DNA from: Plicaturopsis crispa FD-325 SS-3
Lineage: Eukaryota > Basidiomycota > Agaricomycetes > Amylocorticiales > Amylocorticiaceae
Direction: 5' to 3'
DNA length: 64,000 bases
NCBI GenBank assembly: GCA_000827205.1
Contig: KN832554.1
Span: forward strand, 1,171,263 to 1,235,262
Below the pieces are notes generated by a model. That model did not search any database. It saw only the letters and a list, made by a program, of their open reading frames with translations, and was not told where the DNA came from. A program made the translations under genes and the position numbers. This document shows positions 61,624-64,000 of the stretch, piece by piece (within the stretch, counting starts at the first letter, position 1; every line of letters starts with the position of its first letter).

Positions 61624-62070
61624 TCATGTCTCATCGACGCGATTGCGTCTGACACTTACTGCGATCGATCCCCGTGCTACGGAATATAGAGTAGAAATAA
61701 ATAAAAAGTAGTAGGTATGCATTCTAGATTGATATTCCATGATTCCGGGCATGGCATGCCTGAAACCCAGTTCACTGAGTGAAATTCTGATTTGACCTTG
61801 CTGCAGGGCTAGCCACTGCGACGGTGGTACACTGGCATATAAATTTACTTGTACACCATTCTCAATACATTTGGTCATTAGACTAGGTGCGAAATAATCA
61901 GCCCAAGTCTGTCCCTTATTTTCTACTACCACTAATTGATTTTACAGTGTGCCGGCAGCATTGAACTGTACTCGCCATTGGCATTCCAGTTTTCTGCACC
62001 CTATTTCATTATATATATTTCCTTTGCAGTCCTGGACTGCCATGTACACCACAATATTCAAGGGAGAAGG
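61624..62070 (-). other. AT-rich coding-like fossil, family unknown, broken
   Basis: Composition changes sharply to AT-rich relative to both flanks. The minus strand encodes a coding-like stretch with words such as NKGQTWADYFAPSLMTKC and SVPPSQWLALQQGQIRIS, preceded by a second coding-like piece. It looks like a degraded foreign or mobile-element fragment with at least one break. I cannot assign a family. The different codon use fits insertion or transfer. Confidence 0.35.
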
Positions 62071-63269
62071 TGTGCCAGTTCCCTTTTGCTACACTATTAT
62101 TGTATACTCAACCAGAATGCTTTGTAGGGTTACAGCCCGAGGGATTGTAGTAAATCCTCAAGCTTCATCCTAATCCTACACTATCCTAGGCTACAAAACC
62201 AAGATATTACTGACTTCAGTACACTCGGTTTCAGCAGTTTTTCATAAACTTAAGCACGGCATGCACTCAAAGTCAACTTAGATTAGAAACCTGTAAGACG
62301 AACAGCACCGGAAGCTTGTACAGGAGCAACGGAGATTGCACAGACACTGCAAGCTCCGTCGTTCCTGCTCGAGCTTCCGGTGAATACATACCTATTACAA
62401 ATGATAGCGGCCGCCCATAATTTGAGCAGGGCAGCCCTGTGCGCCAAGAAGTCCCTGCGAAAGGAAATAAGAATAGTTAGTGCGGAATGGCACGACAGGC
62501 GTGGCACCGTCGGCAAGGGGGAACAATGGCGGAGAGGTGCGAGAAGCGGGCCTGCAGGCAGTGATGGAATTTGTGGCACATCAGTGAATTTCGGCTAGAA
62601 TATTTCGGACTCACTTGTTGCATCCGGTGGAGCACGGCCGCTTCACGGCGGTGCGGCGTTTCGGAAGCATCACATACGCTCGCTTATTTTTCCCTGCATA
62701 TATGGGAGGTCAGAAAGTCTGTCTGCATTTCTTGCACTCACTTTTCCCCTGGCCTCCGTAATGCCAGTTTATTCTCCTGTTGCTGGCCACCATCAATCGC
62801 AGCATGCTCGGGCAGCATCATACTCTATGTGTGAGTCAATTTATTTTATTCTGTCATCTCTGCTGTGTATGCTCACTGATTGTCACGGAGGTGGAAGACA
62901 GGTGCGGCGGCGGGGCCGCGGCGGCGTGCGATCAAGATCGGACTTCAAACTCCGCGGCCGCATCGGTTACCGCCAACCTTTGTTTTCAACGTCGTCGTCC
63001 ATCGACTTCAAGAAAGCCCGCGTTTGTAGGAAATGGTTCGGGGTCCGCAATGCAGGAGAATGCAGGAGATTCATTAGGATATACTTACTGTGAGCCAATT
63101 TTTGCGGGTATCCAGTTTGCGACGCTAACCTCGAATTGTCGCAGATTGCTCTTTTATAAATTTAATGACAAGCTGCTTTGTTCTGAACCGGAAGCTGTGT
63201 GTCCACCATGTTAGGCATACGGTCCACCGATGCATTGGAATTCTGCGCCGCGTCGCGCGCACGGCCTCG
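62071..63269. other. no gene recognised
   Basis: Mixed AT-rich and GC-rich blocks. The longest plus frame (62.78-63.2 kb) has no domain and no leader-like context. Confidence 0.45.
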
Positions 63270-64000
63270 ATAATCGGATTTTGGCGCCCTCGAGAGTCGA
63301 AATTCGATTTTGGAACGGCCTGCGGTTACTGCGCTGTCACCGAGAGCGAGCTCGCCAAGAGTGCTGCACGCCGTTCTTTGCTTCGACGGTACTCGCGAGT
63401 GTGCCCCATGCCCTCGAAGATTTTATTTTTCGATTTTTGGACGTCCCGCGAACCGGTATCTCGTGCGTACCTTCTCCTCTTTTTCGCGATCGATTGCTGA
63501 TATCCAATCTGTCTATACAGTGCATCGGCTAATTTCACGTCTCGCTACGCGAGACGCGAGCGAGCGATTACGAGCGAGGCCCGCAGGGCCTCGCGACTAC
63601 CTTCCTCTAACAGTTACGCGCCCGCGAAGATGTTACTTTTCGATTTTTCAACATCCCGCGAATGGGTATTTCGGTGCGTATTTGCTGTTCTTCCTATCGA
63701 CAGAATACTGACGTTCTGTCCAGCAAATCGTCTATCGCCACGTCTAGCTACGCGAGACACGAGCGAGCGATTACGAGCGAGGCCCGCAGGGCCTCGTGAT
63801 TGCCTTCTGTTCTCAATGCACGCTCCCAGGTCCTCTACAATTTTATTTTCGATTTTTCGCCGTCCGATGAACGCGTGTACACGCAGCGTATCGAGAGCGA
63901 GGCCCGCAGGGCCTCGCGATCACCTCTCCTTCGTCCATGCACGCCGCCGGCCCCCGACATTTTTTCTCGATTTTTCGACGTCCGGCGGACGTCTCCATCG
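63270..64000. repeat. satellite-like tandem array with 8 bp hairpins, truncated by the window end
   Basis: The word CGATTTTT recurs at 63431, 63641, 63850 and 63968, each followed by a related sequence (ACGTCCCGCGAACCGGT, ACATCCCGCGAATGGGT, CCGTCCGATGAACGCGT). A second conserved element, CGAGGCCCGCAGGGCCTCG, lies at 63575-63593, 63778-63796 and 63898-63916; it is a hairpin with 8 bp arms and a GCA loop. Two copies are preceded by GAGCGAGCGATTACGAGCGA. The period is about 210 bp, falling to about 118 bp in the last unit. A more divergent unit may begin near 63290. Confidence 0.75.

Overview
The window looks like a gene-dense chromosome arm of an agaricomycete (basidiomycete) fungus. The coding sequence is GC-rich, and most genes carry several introns of about 45-65 bp with GT..AG ends and CTNAC-like branch sites. 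Gene content is fungal: a velvet regulator, a fungal CASTOR-like ACT protein, complex I subunits (so not a Saccharomyces-type yeast), F-box proteins and an RNF220-like ligase. Exon structures below were read by eye from frame continuity and splice consensus; no search was run. Family names come from motif recognition.

Layout. 0-13.5 kb: a serine-rich single-pass membrane protein, a small membrane protein, an F-box protein, a C2H2 zinc-finger factor, a USP36/42-type deubiquitinase, a mitochondrial PP2C (PTC5/PDP type, minus strand) and a disordered basic protein. 13.5-18 kb: gene-poor, with one partly resolved minus-strand gene. 18-36 kb: CASTOR-like ACT protein, then minus-strand MLH3, methylcrotonoyl-CoA carboxylase beta and ArfGAP1/Gcs1, a plus-strand VelB-like velvet gene, and a very large minus-strand PPR protein. 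36.8-48.3 kb: GNAT acetyltransferase, two-HMG-box factor, NDUFA13/GRIM-19, INO80F-like coiled-coil protein, a small basic protein, NDUFS8 and prefoldin subunit 2. 49-58.2 kb: secreted CAP/PR-1 protein, TPR-SET protein, an F-box protein whose frame is cut by one stop codon, and an RNF220-like RING ligase. 58.2-64 kb: no recognised gene, but short tandem repeats, a duplicated exon-like module, a degraded AT-rich patch and a satellite-like array with hairpins running off the window end.

Functional themes. Five nuclear genes for mitochondrial functions lie here (PTC5-like phosphatase, MCC beta, PPR protein, NDUFA13, NDUFS8), two of them complex I subunits about 5 kb apart. Chromatin, DNA and regulatory functions are also frequent: MLH3, INO80F-like, two-HMG-box factor, TPR-SET, velvet, C2H2. 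I see no tRNA, rRNA, CRISPR array or intact transposon. The right end looks heterochromatic or subtelomeric. The best candidates for something undescribed are the terminal hairpin satellite, the duplicated exon-like module behind a strong TATA promoter, the fungal CASTOR-like protein, and several unrecognised small proteins.
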